Positions 25,899 to 35,099 of a stretch of 64,000 nt of DNA are shown here, piece after piece. This stretch comes from Rubrivivax sp. (GTDB lineage: Bacteria; Pseudomonadota; Gammaproteobacteria; Burkholderiales; Burkholderiaceae_C): contig JAIXSE010000025.1 in assembly GCA_027484825.1 (NCBI GenBank), positions 186,001-250,000 on the forward strand. The letters are read 5' to 3'. The first letter of the stretch is position 1, and every line of letters begins with the position of its first letter. A model generated the notes under the pieces. The model made no database searches. It was not told the origin of the DNA and saw only the letters and a program-made list of their open reading frames with translations. Made by a program: the position numbers and the translations under genes.

Positions 25899-25980
25899 GG
25901 CTGAGGCGCTCAGCCGGCTCGCGGTGTTGCAGCCTTGCGGTTCTGCGATGGTCCGGACCGCGCGCTGAGGGCGCTCAGCC
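25899..25980. repeat. Two copies of a GGCTGAG-CTCAGCC palindrome between convergent genes
   Basis: GGCTGAG-GCG-CTCAGCC lies at 25899-25915, and a second copy, GCTGAG-GGCG-CTCAGC, lies at 25964-25979. Both are between the metallopeptidase and EamA stops. They may act as transcript ends for the two convergent genes; no T-run accompanies them. Confidence 0.45.
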
Positions 25981-25983
25981 GCC

Positions 25984-26865
25984 TCAGCGCATCCGCGTCG
26001 CGACATAGATGCTGCCCAGGCACAAGCCCATGCCGGCCACCGACAGCACGCTGGGCTGCCAGCCTTCCAGCAGCGCGGACAGCACCAGCGCGATCACCGG
26101 AATCACCACGCCAGTCAGCGCCGCCCGCGCCGGACCTTGCCGCTGCGCCAGCTTGAAATACAGCACAAAGGCCACGACCGAGCCAAAGACCGACAAATAC
26201 AGCAGCGACCCCACATAGGACAGCTCCCACGAGAACCGCATGCCCTGGCCGCTCACGAAGGACATCACCGTCAGGAACACCGCCCCGTATCCCATGCTCC
26301 AGGCCAGCACCGGCACGAGCGCCAGCCCGCGTCGGGTCAGGGTGAGGGTCAGCACATTGCCGATGCAGGCCGCCAGCACGGCCGCCAGCCCCATCAGCAG
26401 ACCGTAGGCAGCGGTCGGCCGGGCACCGGTGGACGCAATCTCCGGCCAGAAGATCATCACCACCCCCAGCACCCCGCCCACTGAGGCGGTGAGGAAGCGC
26501 ACCGACACCCGCTGCCCGAAGAACACCCGGCCCGACAGCGCATTGCCAAACACCATCAGGCAGAAAAGCACCGCCACCAGACCGGACGGAATGTGGCGCT
26601 CCGCCTCATAGACCGAGTAGTAGTTGCCGCTGTATTGGACGATGCCGGTGGCCAGCATCAGGCCGTGGGCCGACAGCGGCAGACGCAGGGACAGCCCCTG
26701 CCACTTGGTCAGTGCCACCAGGATCAGCGCCGCGATGCCAAAGCGCCAGGCCACTGAATTGAGCACCGGCACGCCGGACGCCAGCTGGTACAGGATGATG
26801 TGCCAGGTGCTGGCCCAGATGAGGGTGGGGCCCCAGAACAACCAACGATTGGACAGTGTGGACAT
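25984..26865 (-). CDS. EamA family (DMT) transporter
   Basis: Ten-span DMT carrier of 293 residues starting at the ATG at 26865 (MSTLSNRWLFWGPTLIWASTW). The upstream open frame carries a repetitive, unlikely leader and is discounted. The two EamA repeats end in QPSVLSVAGMGLCLGSIYVATRMR. The substrate is unknown. It is distinct in sequence from the DMT transporter at 19.6-20.5 kb. Confidence 0.88.
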   Translation of the reverse strand: MSTLSNRWLFWGPTLIWASTWHIILYQLASGVPVLNSVAWRFGIAALILVALTKWQGLSLRLPLSAHGLMLATGIVQYSGNYYSVYEAERHIPSGLVAVLFCLMVFGNALSGRVFFGQRVSVRFLTASVGGVLGVVMIFWPEIASTGARPTAAYGLLMGLAAVLAACIGNVLTLTLTRRGLALVPVLAWSMGYGAVFLTVMSFVSGQGMRFSWELSYVGSLLYLSVFGSVVAFVLYFKLAQRQGPARAALTGVVIPVIALVLSALLEGWQPSVLSVAGMGLCLGSIYVATRMR

Positions 26866-26982
26866 CGCAAGGAAACCGGAAGGAAACCAGAAGACATCGG
26901 CCCCGGGGTGCGGGGCCGTGAGGGGAGCAGGACGGGAAGTGCGGGGAGCGCTGGTGGTACCGGGGGCACCCGGAGCACCCTC

Positions 26983-27018
26983 CTGAAGTGCCAGTTGAAG
27001 TGCCAGCTGAAGCGCCAC
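26983..27018. repeat. Three 12-bp tandem copies upstream of the EamA gene
   Basis: CTGAAGTGCCAG, TTGAAGTGCCAG and CTGAAGCGCCAC follow one another. They lie in the 289-bp gap 26866-27154, which otherwise shows no gene. Confidence 0.6.
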
Positions 27019-27154
27019 CTGAGAAGGAAGAAGGCGCCGCACCCAAGCGGCAAGCTGGGCCCAGCGGCACGGCAGCGGATGATGTGATGTCAGCCAGCCC
27101 TGCCGCGTCCCCACGCTCAGCGGTGGGCGCCGGAAGCAGCGGCGCGCGCGGGTA

Positions 27155-27781
27155 TCAGCCTCGCTTGAAGGTGGCCAAGATGGCGCCCGCCGCCACGAAG
27201 AGCGACCCGAACACCCGGTTCAACATCTTGAGGTGGGCCTCCGAGCGCAGCGCCGACAGCACGCGCGAGGCCAGCGCCGTGTAACCGGCCATCACCACGG
27301 CGTCGGTGAACGACAGCGTGGCGGCGATGACGGCGTACTGCGCGCCCAGATGCTGATTCAGGTCGAGGAACTGCGGCACCACGGCCAGCAGGAACACGGT
27401 GCCCTTGGGATTCACCGCATTGATGCCCCAGCCGCGCATGACGAGCTGGCGTCGGGTGACCGGCTTGTTGTCGGTGGTCTGCGCCACCAGCGGCTTGCCG
27501 GGGGAGCGCCATTGCTGCACGCCCAGATAGACGAGATAGGCCACACCGGCCCACTTGACCACCAGAAAGGCGGTCTCGGACGCCTTGATCAGGGCCCCGA
27601 GGCCGGCGCCGACCAGCACGATCTGGGTCAGGATGCCCAGGATCAAGCCGATGACGGTGAAGTACCCGCGCTTGAAACCGTGGTTGAGTCCGGAGCTCAT
27701 GGCGGCGATGGCCCCCGCGCCCGGGGACAGGCTGATGGCCCACGAGGCCGCGAAAAACCCCAGCCAGACTGAGAACTCCAT
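27155..27781 (-). CDS. LysE/RhtB family amino acid exporter
   Basis: Exporter of 208 residues with six predicted helices. It has the family N-terminus FAASWAISLSPGAGAIAAMSSGLNHG with its SPGP-like loop, then GWGINAVNPKGTVFLLA and a final GAILATFKRG. LysE/RhtB proteins expel amino acids such as lysine, homoserine or threonine. The ATG at 27781 is the natural start. It is divergent from radA with a 154-bp gap. Confidence 0.9.
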   Translation of the reverse strand: MEFSVWLGFFAASWAISLSPGAGAIAAMSSGLNHGFKRGYFTVIGLILGILTQIVLVGAGLGALIKASETAFLVVKWAGVAYLVYLGVQQWRSPGKPLVAQTTDNKPVTRRQLVMRGWGINAVNPKGTVFLLAVVPQFLDLNQHLGAQYAVIAATLSFTDAVVMAGYTALASRVLSALRSEAHLKMLNRVFGSLFVAAGAILATFKRG

Positions 27782-27935
27782 GATCGACTCCTTGAGGAGT
27801 CGGGTTTTTAGCATGCCGACTTCGTATTGACGATGGTCACGGCAAGTCAATTGTTGGGGGTTGTGGCGGCCCGCGCGATGCAGCGCGAGGCTCCGTGCCA
27901 CAGTTGGCATCCGCCGCAGCGGCGACAATCCGGCC

Positions 27936-29297
27936 ATGGCTTCCCCCAAGACCCAATACGTCTGCTCCGAATGCGGCGCCACCAGCGCCAAGTGGCTGGG
28001 CCGCTGCCCGTCCTGCAGCGCCTGGAACACCCTGGTCGAGACCGTCGCCGAGAGCGCCGGGGCCGGAAAGAATCGTTACCAATCCCTGGCGCGCAGCCAG
28101 CCGGTGGCGACGCTGTCGGAGATCGAGGCCAAGGATTTCGACCGCACGCCCACCTCGCTGGAGGAACTGGACCGGGTGCTGGGGGGTGGCATCGTCACCG
28201 GCGGGGTGGTGCTGATCGGCGGCGATCCCGGCATCGGCAAGTCCACCTTGCTGCTGCAGGCGGTGGACGCCCTCTCCCGCCAGATGAAGGTGCTGTATGT
28301 GACCGGGGAAGAGTCCGGCGCGCAGGTCGCCATGCGCTCGCGCCGGCTCGGGCTGGACGGCAGCCAGGTGCGGGTACTGGCCGAGATCGGCCTGGAGAAG
28401 ATCCTGGCCACCATCGAGGTGGAAGCGCCGGATTTCTGCGTCATCGACTCCATCCAGACCCTGTATTCCGAACAGCTCTCGTCCGCCCCGGGCTCGGTGG
28501 CGCAGGTGCGGGAATGCGCCGCGCAGCTCACCCGCACCGCCAAGGCCACCGGCTGCGCCATGGTGCTGGTGGGCCACGTGACCAAGGAAGGCGCGCTGGC
28601 CGGGCCGCGCGTGCTGGAACACATCGTGGACACGGTGCTCTATTTCGAGGGGGACACCCACAGCAGTTACCGGCTGGTGCGGGCCATCAAGAACCGGTTT
28701 GGCGCGGTCAACGAGATTGGCGTGTTCGCCATGACGGAAAAAGGCCTCAAGGGCGTCACCAACCCGAGCGCGATTTTTCTGTCCACCCACGGCGAGCCGG
28801 TGCCGGGCTCCTGCGTGCTGGTGACGCTGGAAGGCACCCGGCCGCTGCTGGTGGAGCTGCAAGCCCTGGTGGATGGCGGCGGACCCAGCCCACGGCGGCT
28901 GTCGGTCGGCCTGGACCGGGACCGGCTGGCCATGCTGCTGGCCGTGCTGCATCGCCATGCGGGGGTCGCGACCATGGACCAGGATGTGTTTGTGAATGCA
29001 GTGGGCGGTGTGCGGATCACCGAACCGGCCGCCGACCTGGCCGTGCTGCTGGCCATCCAGAGTTCGCTGCGCGGCAAGGCGCTGCCCAAGGGCTTCATCG
29101 CCTTCGGCGAAGTGGGCCTGGCCGGTGAAGTACGCCCGGCGCCGCGCGGCCAGGAACGGCTGAAGGAAGCGGCCAAGCTGGGCTTTTCCGTGGCCGTCGT
29201 GCCGCAGGCCAACGCCCCCAAGAAACCCATCGACGGGCTGACCGTGCACGCCGTGGCCCGCATTGAGGACGCCATCGAGATCCTGCGCGGCATGTGA
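27936..29297 (+). CDS. radA: DNA repair protein RadA (Sms)
   Basis: RecA-like branch-migration helicase of 453 residues acting in recombination and repair. Four N-terminal cysteines (10, 13, 24, 27) form the zinc finger (CSECGATSAKWLGRCPSC). The Walker A motif is GDPGIGKST (96-104), the RadA-specific KNRFG is at 252-256, and a Lon-like C-terminal domain completes the protein (GGVRITEPAADLAVLLA). All key motifs are intact. It begins a same-strand run toward ilvE. Confidence 0.97.
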   Translation: MASPKTQYVCSECGATSAKWLGRCPSCSAWNTLVETVAESAGAGKNRYQSLARSQPVATLSEIEAKDFDRTPTSLEELDRVLGGGIVTGGVVLIGGDPGIGKSTLLLQAVDALSRQMKVLYVTGEESGAQVAMRSRRLGLDGSQVRVLAEIGLEKILATIEVEAPDFCVIDSIQTLYSEQLSSAPGSVAQVRECAAQLTRTAKATGCAMVLVGHVTKEGALAGPRVLEHIVDTVLYFEGDTHSSYRLVRAIKNRFGAVNEIGVFAMTEKGLKGVTNPSAIFLSTHGEPVPGSCVLVTLEGTRPLLVELQALVDGGGPSPRRLSVGLDRDRLAMLLAVLHRHAGVATMDQDVFVNAVGGVRITEPAADLAVLLAIQSSLRGKALPKGFIAFGEVGLAGEVRPAPRGQERLKEAAKLGFSVAVVPQANAPKKPIDGLTVHAVARIEDAIEILRGM

Positions 29298-29321
29298 CAC
29301 TTCGGGGCCTGCGGGCCCAGG

Positions 29322-29353
29322 TTCAGGCCCGCCGTGTCGTTCAGGCCCGCCGT
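29322..29353. repeat. Two direct copies of TTCAGGCCCGCCGT
   Basis: The copies are at 29322-29335 and 29340-29353 (period 18), in the 216-bp gap after radA. A GGGCC-rich inverted repeat lies just before them. I see no gene in this gap. Confidence 0.4.
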
Positions 29354-29513
29354 CACGTATTGCCAGCACAGCCAGCACTGCCATGCGCCCCGAATTCCCC
29401 GTTCAGTTCCTCTCTCCGTCTCCCCATCACGCCGTGATCTTCAGAAGTCAGCGCCCCCTCTCCCCACCCGATAACGGCCCTGGCGCCGACTCCGCTGCGC
29501 ACGGAGGCCAGGC

Positions 29514-29951
29514 ATGAACCGCTGGTTTGGCATTGCACTGGCGGTGGCGGCAGTGGTGAGCGGCATCGCGCTGTTTGGCTGGAAGGGCGCGATCCTGGCG
29601 CTGTCGCTGATCGTGTTCTGGCTGCTGCTTCAGTTCAGCCAGTTGATGAAGGTGATGCGCACAGCCAATGAGTCGCCGCTGGGCCACGTCAGCAGCGCGC
29701 TGATGCTGCAGTCCCGCCTGCATCCCGGCATGACACTGGTGCAGCTGATCCGGCTGTGCCGCTCGCTGGGGGTGAAGGTCGCCCCCGACACCTACCGCTG
29801 GGCCGATGCCGGCGGTGACGCGGTGGAAGTGGTGCTCAAGGGCGGCAAGGTCACCCACTGGACGCTCATCCGGGCGCAGGGTGACGCGGTCGTGGACGCC
29901 GCGGACACCGCCAGCGCACCACCGCCCCCATCCCCGGACCGGCTTGCATAA
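29514..29951 (+). CDS. Small membrane protein of unknown function
   Basis: A 145-residue protein with two hydrophobic N-terminal helices (about 4-22 and 25-43) and a soluble C-terminal part (HPGMTLVQLIRLCRSLGVKV; TYRWADAGGDAVEVVLKGGKV). The ribosome site GGAGG is good. It sits between radA and ilvE and is 31 bp from ilvE. I do not recognise a family. It ends in a Pro-rich tail. Confidence 0.75.
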   Translation: MNRWFGIALAVAAVVSGIALFGWKGAILALSLIVFWLLLQFSQLMKVMRTANESPLGHVSSALMLQSRLHPGMTLVQLIRLCRSLGVKVAPDTYRWADAGGDAVEVVLKGGKVTHWTLIRAQGDAVVDAADTASAPPPPSPDRLA

Positions 29952-29982
29952 AATCCAGGCCTTTGACGCACAAGGAATTCCC

Positions 29983-30906
29983 ATGTCTTTGGACGACCGC
30001 GACGGCAAGATCTGGATGGACGGCGAGCTGGTGGACTGGCGCGACGCCAAGATCCATGTGCTGAGCCACACCCTGCACTACGGCTGCGGCGCCTTTGAAG
30101 GCGTGCGGGCCTATCAGACCGACAAGGGCACGGCCATCTTCCGGCTGCGGGAGCACACCGAGCGCCTGTTCAACAGCGCCAAGATCCTGCGCATGAAGCT
30201 GCCCTTCACCGTCGAGCAGGTGGAAGAGGCCCAGAAGCAGGTCGTGCGCGAGAACAAACTGGCCAGCTGCTACCTGCGTCCGCTGACCTGGATCGGCAGC
30301 GAGAAGCTGGGGGTCAGCCCCAAGGGCAACAAGATCCACCTGATGGTGGCGGCCTGGGCCTGGGGTGCCTACCTGGGCGAGGAAGGTCTCAAGCGCGGCA
30401 TCCGCGTCAAGACCAGCAGCTACACCCGCCACCACGTCAACATCACCATGACGCAGGCCAAGGCGGTGAGCAACTACACCAACTCGATCCTGGCCAACAT
30501 GGAGGCCACCGACGACGGCTACGACGAGGCCCTGCTGCTGGACGCCTCCGGGTTTGTCTCCGAAGGCGCGGGCGAGAACCTCTTCGTGATCAAGAACGGC
30601 GTGGTCTACACCCCGGACCTGTCGGCCGGCGCGCTCAACGGCATCACCCGCAACACCATCTTCCACATCTGCCAGGACCTGGGCCTGAAGCTGGTGGAAA
30701 AGCGCATCACCCGTGACGAGGTCTATATCGCCGACGAAGCCTTCTTCACCGGCACGGCGGCCGAAGTCACCCCCATCCGCGAGCTGGACCGCATCGAGAT
30801 CGGCATCGGCAGCCGTGGGCCGATCACCGAGAAAATCCAGGCCGCCTTCTTTGACATCGTCAACGGCCGCAATCCCCGTTATGCGCACTGGCTGACGCTG
30901 GTGTGA
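29983..30906 (+). CDS. ilvE: Branched-chain amino acid aminotransferase
   Basis: Fold-type IV PLP enzyme of 307 residues catalysing the last step of Leu, Ile and Val synthesis. It begins DRDGKIWMDGELVDWRDAK, with HTLHYGCGAFEGVRAY typical of IlvE. The PLP lysine is Lys160 in NITMTQAKAVSNYTNS, followed by GFVSEGAGENLF and FFTGTAAEVTPIREL. The ATG at 29983 has AAGGA upstream. It lies at the head of a tight cluster with zf-CHCC, NTF2-like and YheT genes (13-, 13- and 8-bp gaps). Confidence 0.95.
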   Translation: MSLDDRDGKIWMDGELVDWRDAKIHVLSHTLHYGCGAFEGVRAYQTDKGTAIFRLREHTERLFNSAKILRMKLPFTVEQVEEAQKQVVRENKLASCYLRPLTWIGSEKLGVSPKGNKIHLMVAAWAWGAYLGEEGLKRGIRVKTSSYTRHHVNITMTQAKAVSNYTNSILANMEATDDGYDEALLLDASGFVSEGAGENLFVIKNGVVYTPDLSAGALNGITRNTIFHICQDLGLKLVEKRITRDEVYIADEAFFTGTAAEVTPIRELDRIEIGIGSRGPITEKIQAAFFDIVNGRNPRYAHWLTLV

Positions 30907-30919
30907 GAGAGACCGCATC

Positions 30920-31126
30920 ATGACCCAACCCAAATCCGTCGTTGAAGTCACCGCCAAGGACCTGCAAGGCCCCGGCGTGGTGTTCTGCCCCAATCCGAAG
31001 ATGCCGCTGTGGAGCAACCATCCGCGCGTGTTCATCGACCTGAGCCATGGCGGCGAGGGCCAGTGCGCCTACTGCGGCACCGCCTACCGCCTCAAGGCCG
31101 GCGAAATGCTGCCCGCCGGCCACTGA
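30920..31126 (+). CDS. zf-CHCC zinc-finger protein
   Basis: A 68-residue protein with the zf-CHCC pattern: Cys in VVFCPNPKMPLW, His in RVFIDLSHGG and the pair CAYCG. This is the bacterial relative of mitochondrial complex I subunit NDUFS6. It is probably a small zinc-binding accessory protein. It follows ilvE after 13 bp. Confidence 0.9.
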   Translation: MTQPKSVVEVTAKDLQGPGVVFCPNPKMPLWSNHPRVFIDLSHGGEGQCAYCGTAYRLKAGEMLPAGH

Positions 31127-31139
31127 CCCAGTCGGGCCC

Positions 31140-31601
31140 ATGGTGCGCAAGTCCCAGTCCGCTTTGCTGCTGGCCACCCCGGAAGATTCCGAGGCGCAGT
31201 TCTATGAGGCCTTGCAGACGGCCGACCTGGAACGGCTGATGGCGATCTGGGGCGACGAAGACGAAGTGGCCTGCGTGCATCCGGGCGGCCCCCGGGTGGT
31301 GGGCGTGGCGGCCATCCGGGCCAGCTTCGAGGCCATTTTTGCGCGCGGCGCCATCCCTGTGCATGCGCAATGCCAGCGGCGTCTGGTGGTGGGCGACACG
31401 GCCATCCACCATGTCCTGGAGCGGGTGGAGATTGCCAGCGCGGCAGGCACGGAAAGTGCCTGGGTGGTGGCGACCAATGTCTACCTCAAAACCGCTCTGG
31501 GCTGGCGCATGGTGTTGCACCATGCCAGTCCGGGCACGACGCAGGACGTGAAGCAGGAACCGTCGATCGTCTCCTCGGGATCGCCCACGACACTGCACTG
31601 A
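31140..31601 (+). CDS. NTF2-like (SnoaL/DUF4440-type) protein
   Basis: A 153-residue protein with an NTF2-like cone fold: SEAQFYEALQTADLERLMAIW, then CVHPGGPRVVGVAAIRASFE, and a final AWVVATNVYLKTALGWRMVLHHASP. Related proteins are common beside ilvE and zf-CHCC in Betaproteobacteria. There is no catalytic evidence. The ATG at 31140 is 13 bp after the zinc-finger stop. Confidence 0.82.
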   Translation: MVRKSQSALLLATPEDSEAQFYEALQTADLERLMAIWGDEDEVACVHPGGPRVVGVAAIRASFEAIFARGAIPVHAQCQRRLVVGDTAIHHVLERVEIASAAGTESAWVVATNVYLKTALGWRMVLHHASPGTTQDVKQEPSIVSSGSPTTLH

Positions 31602-31609
31602 AAGTCGCC

Positions 31610-32683
31610 ATGCAGTATCACGCACCGTCCTGGCTGCCGGGCGGTCATGCCCAGACCATCTGGCCCGTGCTGTTTTCCAAGCGCTTCACCGGGCCCGCGC
31701 CTCAGTTCAGACGTGAGCGCTGGACCACGCCGGACGGTGATTTCGTGGATGTGGAACGCCTGGTGCAAACCGGCCCGGCCACGGACACGGCGGCGGACGG
31801 CTCACCGGTGGCCGTCCTGTCCGCAGCATCGGGCGGTCGTAGGGTGGCCGGGGCCCCTTCCGCCGCCGCCGCCGACATTGGTTCGGAGCGCCCGCTGCTG
31901 GTGCTGTTCCATGGCCTGGAAGGCAGTGTCGACAGCCAGTATGTGCAGGCCTTTGCCGCCGTTGCGGCCGAGCGGGGCTGGGCGTTTGCCATGCCGTATT
32001 TCCGGGGCTGCTCGGGGGAGCTGAATCTGGCGCCGCGCGCCTACCATTCCGGCGACTACGAAGAAATCGGCTGGATGCTGGGCCAGCTGCGCGCGGCCCA
32101 TCGCGGCCCGATGATCGCGGCCGGGGTGTCGCTGGGCGGCAATGCCCTGCTGCGCTGGGCCCAGGAGGCCGGCGAGGATGCTCGGCGGACGGTGCAGGCG
32201 GTGTGCTCCATCTGTTCGCCGCTGGACCTGACGGCATCCGGCCATGCCATCGGCAAGGGCTTCAACTACTGGGTCTACACCCGGATGTTCCTCAAGACCA
32301 TGCGGCCCAAGGCGCTGAAGAAGCTGCGCCAGCATCCCGGGCTGTTTGATGAAGAGAAGCTGCGGCGTGCCCGCAATCTCTATGAATTCGACAACATCTT
32401 CACCGCGCCCCTGCACGGGTTCCGCGATGTGGATGACTACTGGCTGCGGGCCTCCGCCAAGCCGCATCTGGCCCGCATCCGCGTGCCGGCGCTGGTGCTC
32501 AATGCCCGCAACGATCCGTTTGTGCCGGCGCACAGCTTGCCGGAGCAGAGCCATGTGGGTCCGTGCGTCACCTTGTGGCAGCCGCAGGACGGTGGCCATG
32601 TCGGCTTCCCGTCGGGCAAGCCGCCGGGCCATGTACGGACCATGCCCAACAAGGTCTGCGACTGGCTGGCCTGTGCGCTCTGA
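31610..32683 (+). CDS. Alpha/beta hydrolase, YheT family
   Basis: Hydrolase of 357 residues with the YheT N-terminus PSWLPGGHAQTIWP, the oxyanion region LVLFHGLEGS, PYFRGCSGE and the nucleophile elbow GVSLGGNALLRW. The Asp/His pair is represented by NARNDPFVP and QDGGHVGF. A low-complexity Ala/Ser loop (about 65-95) interrupts the N-terminal part. Substrate unknown. It is 8 bp downstream of the NTF2-like gene. Confidence 0.88.
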   Translation: MQYHAPSWLPGGHAQTIWPVLFSKRFTGPAPQFRRERWTTPDGDFVDVERLVQTGPATDTAADGSPVAVLSAASGGRRVAGAPSAAAADIGSERPLLVLFHGLEGSVDSQYVQAFAAVAAERGWAFAMPYFRGCSGELNLAPRAYHSGDYEEIGWMLGQLRAAHRGPMIAAGVSLGGNALLRWAQEAGEDARRTVQAVCSICSPLDLTASGHAIGKGFNYWVYTRMFLKTMRPKALKKLRQHPGLFDEEKLRRARNLYEFDNIFTAPLHGFRDVDDYWLRASAKPHLARIRVPALVLNARNDPFVPAHSLPEQSHVGPCVTLWQPQDGGHVGFPSGKPPGHVRTMPNKVCDWLACAL

Positions 32684-32706
32684 CCCCTTCCGGAGGTAAA
32701 ACGGCC

Positions 32707-33231
32707 ATGGATCCCATTGTTGAAGCGGCGCTGAAGAAGTGGCCGAATGTGCCGCATTGCTACGGATGGCTGGCGCTGGATGCGCGCGGCGACTGGTACA
32801 TGCGGGATGAACGCATCCAGGCGGCGGGGCCTTTCCCTGCGGTCAAGGGCAGCCGGATCACCCACGACAAGCTGATCGGCTTCATCCAGCGCAACTATGC
32901 AGTGGATGAGCACGGCTGCTGGTTCTTCCAGAACGGGCCGCAGCGGGTGTATGTGCAGCTGGAGGCGGCGCCATGGGTCTGGCGGCTTCAGCCGGACGGC
33001 CGGGTGCTCAGCCACACCGGTCAGGCGGCGCAGGTGGAATCGGGCTGGCTGGATGAGCAGGAACGGCTGTTCCTGATCGCCGACATCGGCCTGGGACTGG
33101 TCCATACCCAGGACATGGGCCCGGCGGCTGATGCGATTGAGGCGGGCGTGTGGTCGGTGGAAACGACCACGCACGCGGCGCTGCTGTCGCGCTGCGGGGT
33201 CGTGCTGGCGCCGACGCCCGCGGGCGCCTGA
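32707..33231 (+). CDS. Conserved protein of unknown function (probably DUF2946/DUF2944-type)
   Basis: Soluble 174-residue protein with many aromatic residues: NVPHCYGWLALDARGDWYMRD, an internal HDKLIGFIQRNYAVDEHGCWFFQNGPQRVYV and WRLQPDGRVLSHTG. It is a Betaproteobacterial family of unknown function; I am not certain of the DUF number. GGAGG lies upstream of the ATG at 32707. Only three bases separate it from the convergent cytochrome gene. Confidence 0.78.
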   Translation: MDPIVEAALKKWPNVPHCYGWLALDARGDWYMRDERIQAAGPFPAVKGSRITHDKLIGFIQRNYAVDEHGCWFFQNGPQRVYVQLEAAPWVWRLQPDGRVLSHTGQAAQVESGWLDEQERLFLIADIGLGLVHTQDMGPAADAIEAGVWSVETTTHAALLSRCGVVLAPTPAGA

Positions 33232-33234
33232 GGC

Positions 33235-33795
33235 TTATTGCGAAGCAGCGGACGCCGCGACCGGCGCCTTGGGTTCTTCCAGCTTGGCGCCGGCGTTGTT
33301 GGCCATGTAGACCACCGCGCGGGCGATTTCGTAGTCGCTGGCTTCACCGCCGCCCTGCGGGGGCATGGCGCCCTTGCCCTTCAGGGCGGAATGCAGCAGG
33401 GTGTCAAAGCCGGTTTTCAGGCGGGGGGCCCAGGCGTCAGCGTCGCCGAACTTGGGCGCGCCCATCGTGCCGTTGGCGTGGCAGGCCGAGCATTGGGCCT
33501 TGAAGAGTTCCTCGCCGGTGCGGAAGACCGCAGGGCCGGACATGTCCTTCAGGTCGATGGTGCCGACGGGCTGGATGCGGGCGGCGACGGCTTCGGCATC
33601 GGTGATGTCGCTGCCGGCGGCGGGCTTGACGTCGCTGGAGACGTAGTTGGCAGCCAGCACCAGCACCGCGATGGGAATCACGAAGGCGAAGAACACGGCG
33701 GCGATCAGCTGCTTGGGCGTCTTGATCGGCCCTTCATGTGCGTCGTGCGCCTCGGCGGCGTGCGTGGCGGGAGACTGATCGTGGGTTCCGCTCAT
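33235..33795 (-). CDS. Cytochrome c5 family c-type cytochrome, membrane-anchored
   Basis: Mono-haem cytochrome of 186 residues. The N-terminal 27 residues are polar and His-rich, followed by a membrane anchor (about 29-50). Haem attachment is C102-S-A-C-H106, with Met144 in GKGAMPPQGG as the likely axial ligand. Features such as FRTGEELFKAQCSACHANG match cytochrome c5. It is probably an electron carrier on the periplasmic face. The ATG at 33795 is used. The 411-bp gap upstream to the tRNA (33796-34206) shows no gene I can support. Confidence 0.93.
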   Translation of the reverse strand: MSGTHDQSPATHAAEAHDAHEGPIKTPKQLIAAVFFAFVIPIAVLVLAANYVSSDVKPAAGSDITDAEAVAARIQPVGTIDLKDMSGPAVFRTGEELFKAQCSACHANGTMGAPKFGDADAWAPRLKTGFDTLLHSALKGKGAMPPQGGGEASDYEIARAVVYMANNAGAKLEEPKAPVAASAASQ

Positions 33796-34206
33796 GGAGT
33801 CCTCGTTGCGATGGGCGTGGGGCGAGAAAGGAGCTGCCCGGCGGAACGGGTCCACCGGCTGGCCCGGTGCAAAGAACCGGGCGAAAAACCGAACAAAGTA
33901 TAGCCAGCGCACCTGTTTGGCACCCTGGGGCTTTCGTCAAGAACGAGCGATGTTGGTGCGTGGCTTTGCGAACAATGCAGGGTCGTGGGGTCCGGTCTTG
34001 ACGGGAAGTGCCTTGCGGGCCCGCACGGGTGCGGCAACCGGGGCGCCCGGATTCGAGGCCAGCGCCGGGGTGCATAAGGGGGTCGGGGGGGCCGTTGATG
34101 TGGGCGTTCGGGTGGATGTTCCGGTGGCCGTTTGATGCTGCCAACCGGCCTTGTTGCGGCGAATGCGTGAGCAGGGCTCAGAACATGGCTAGAATGCGAG
34201 TCTGCC

Positions 34207-34281
34207 GCGACCGTGGTGAAGTGGATATCATTGGGCCCTCCGAAGGCCTAGTCGCAAGTTCGATTCTTGCCGGTCGCACCA
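34207..34281 (+). tRNA. tRNA-Arg (anticodon CCG)
   Basis: Cloverleaf of 75 nt including an encoded CCA. The acceptor strands are GCGACCG and CGGTCGC with an A discriminator. The D-arm is GTGA/TCAT around a GG-containing loop. The anticodon stem GGGCC/GGCCT surrounds the loop CTCCGAA (anticodon CCG at 34-36). There is a four-base variable loop, and the T-arm is GCAAG-TTCGATT-CTTGC. A TAGAAT box at 34190-34195 is a fair -10 element. It decodes the CGG arginine codon, which is frequent in such GC-rich genes. Confidence 0.93.
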
Positions 34282-34506
34282 GCTGCCCCTCGTCTGGCCT
34301 TGTCACAAGGCTCTGGACTGACGGACGAAGCCCCTCATCTCTCTGATGACCACGGGTTTCCGTCACTCGAATCGCCTCGATTCAGTTCCCCCTGTTCTGC
34401 TTGGATTCGCTGACCTCCCGGAAGACGGAAGGCTTTGGCCCCGATTCGAAGCGCCCACACCGCCCTTTTCAGCACTGTTTTCAGCGATGTGCTGGGCGTC
34501 GCGACC

Positions 34507-34923
34507 TCAGCCGAACATCAAACGATCCGCGATCGGTGATGCGAAGGAAACGGCGAGCGTTGCGCCGTTCAAGAGCAACGACAGTTCATAAAACAGCACA
34601 TAGGGCCTTGAAAGTACGTGGGGAGCATCCACCACCGACAGCCAGGTCCAGCAAACGCTCAAGATCAGATAGACAGGCGCGCTTCCTGGAATGAACAAGG
34701 CCATTGCGGCCAGCGCGGCGAAGTAGCCCAAGACCAGTGACAGGCGCAGGGCTGTCACGAGTGGCTTCCGCTTGCTGGCATCCACCACCGCGGCTTTTAA
34801 TCGCAGGCGTTCAAGCTTCAGGGGTTCGGGCAACCCACGCGCTCCGATCTCATCCGCCATGATGGCGCCCAAGGTCGCCACCGCAGCGCCCAAAATCAGC
34901 AGGCGAAAGCCAAGTTCGGTCAT
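34507..34923 (-). CDS. Multi-span membrane protein of unknown function
   Basis: A 138-residue hydrophobic protein with three or four predicted helices (about 4-22, 55-78, 80-98 and 110-132), separated by a basic loop LKLERLRLKAAVVDASKRK. There is no family I recognise. It is convergent with the tRNA and divergent from the first lipoprotein gene (277-bp gap). Confidence 0.7.
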   Translation of the reverse strand: MTELGFRLLILGAAVATLGAIMADEIGARGLPEPLKLERLRLKAAVVDASKRKPLVTALRLSLVLGYFAALAAMALFIPGSAPVYLILSVCWTWLSVVDAPHVLSRPYVLFYELSLLLNGATLAVSFASPIADRLMFG

Positions 34924-35093
34924 CCCTTTGTCCCTGTCGTCCTGGAAGCGCTGATGTTAGGTTTCTTGCAACCTTCATCAGGTGGCTGAGCGATACGCTT
35001 TGGACGCAGGTCGGCGTTTTGTCAGCGGCCACCCAACCGCGACTTTCGTCTCAGCTTTGTGAGGCAACTTGAAGTTGTTCAGCGCCCCCCTCC

Positions 35094-35099
35094 TATACT
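35094..35099 (+). promoter_or_regulatory. -10-like box TATACT upstream of the first lipoprotein gene
   Basis: It is embedded in CCCTCCTATACTGCGC, a 16-bp string that recurs exactly before the second copy (box at 36433-36438). A TTGAAG at 35069-35074 could be a weak -35 element, but its spacing (19 bp) is long. Confidence 0.45.

Noticed and set aside
34297-34311. GCCTTGT-C-ACAAGGC palindrome after the tRNA as a terminator
   Set aside because: The loop is too short and no T-run follows; kept only as a note.
34207-34506. tRNA-Arg as an integration site of a genomic island
   Set aside because: No integrase, direct repeat of the tRNA 3' end or phage genes are seen downstream within the window.
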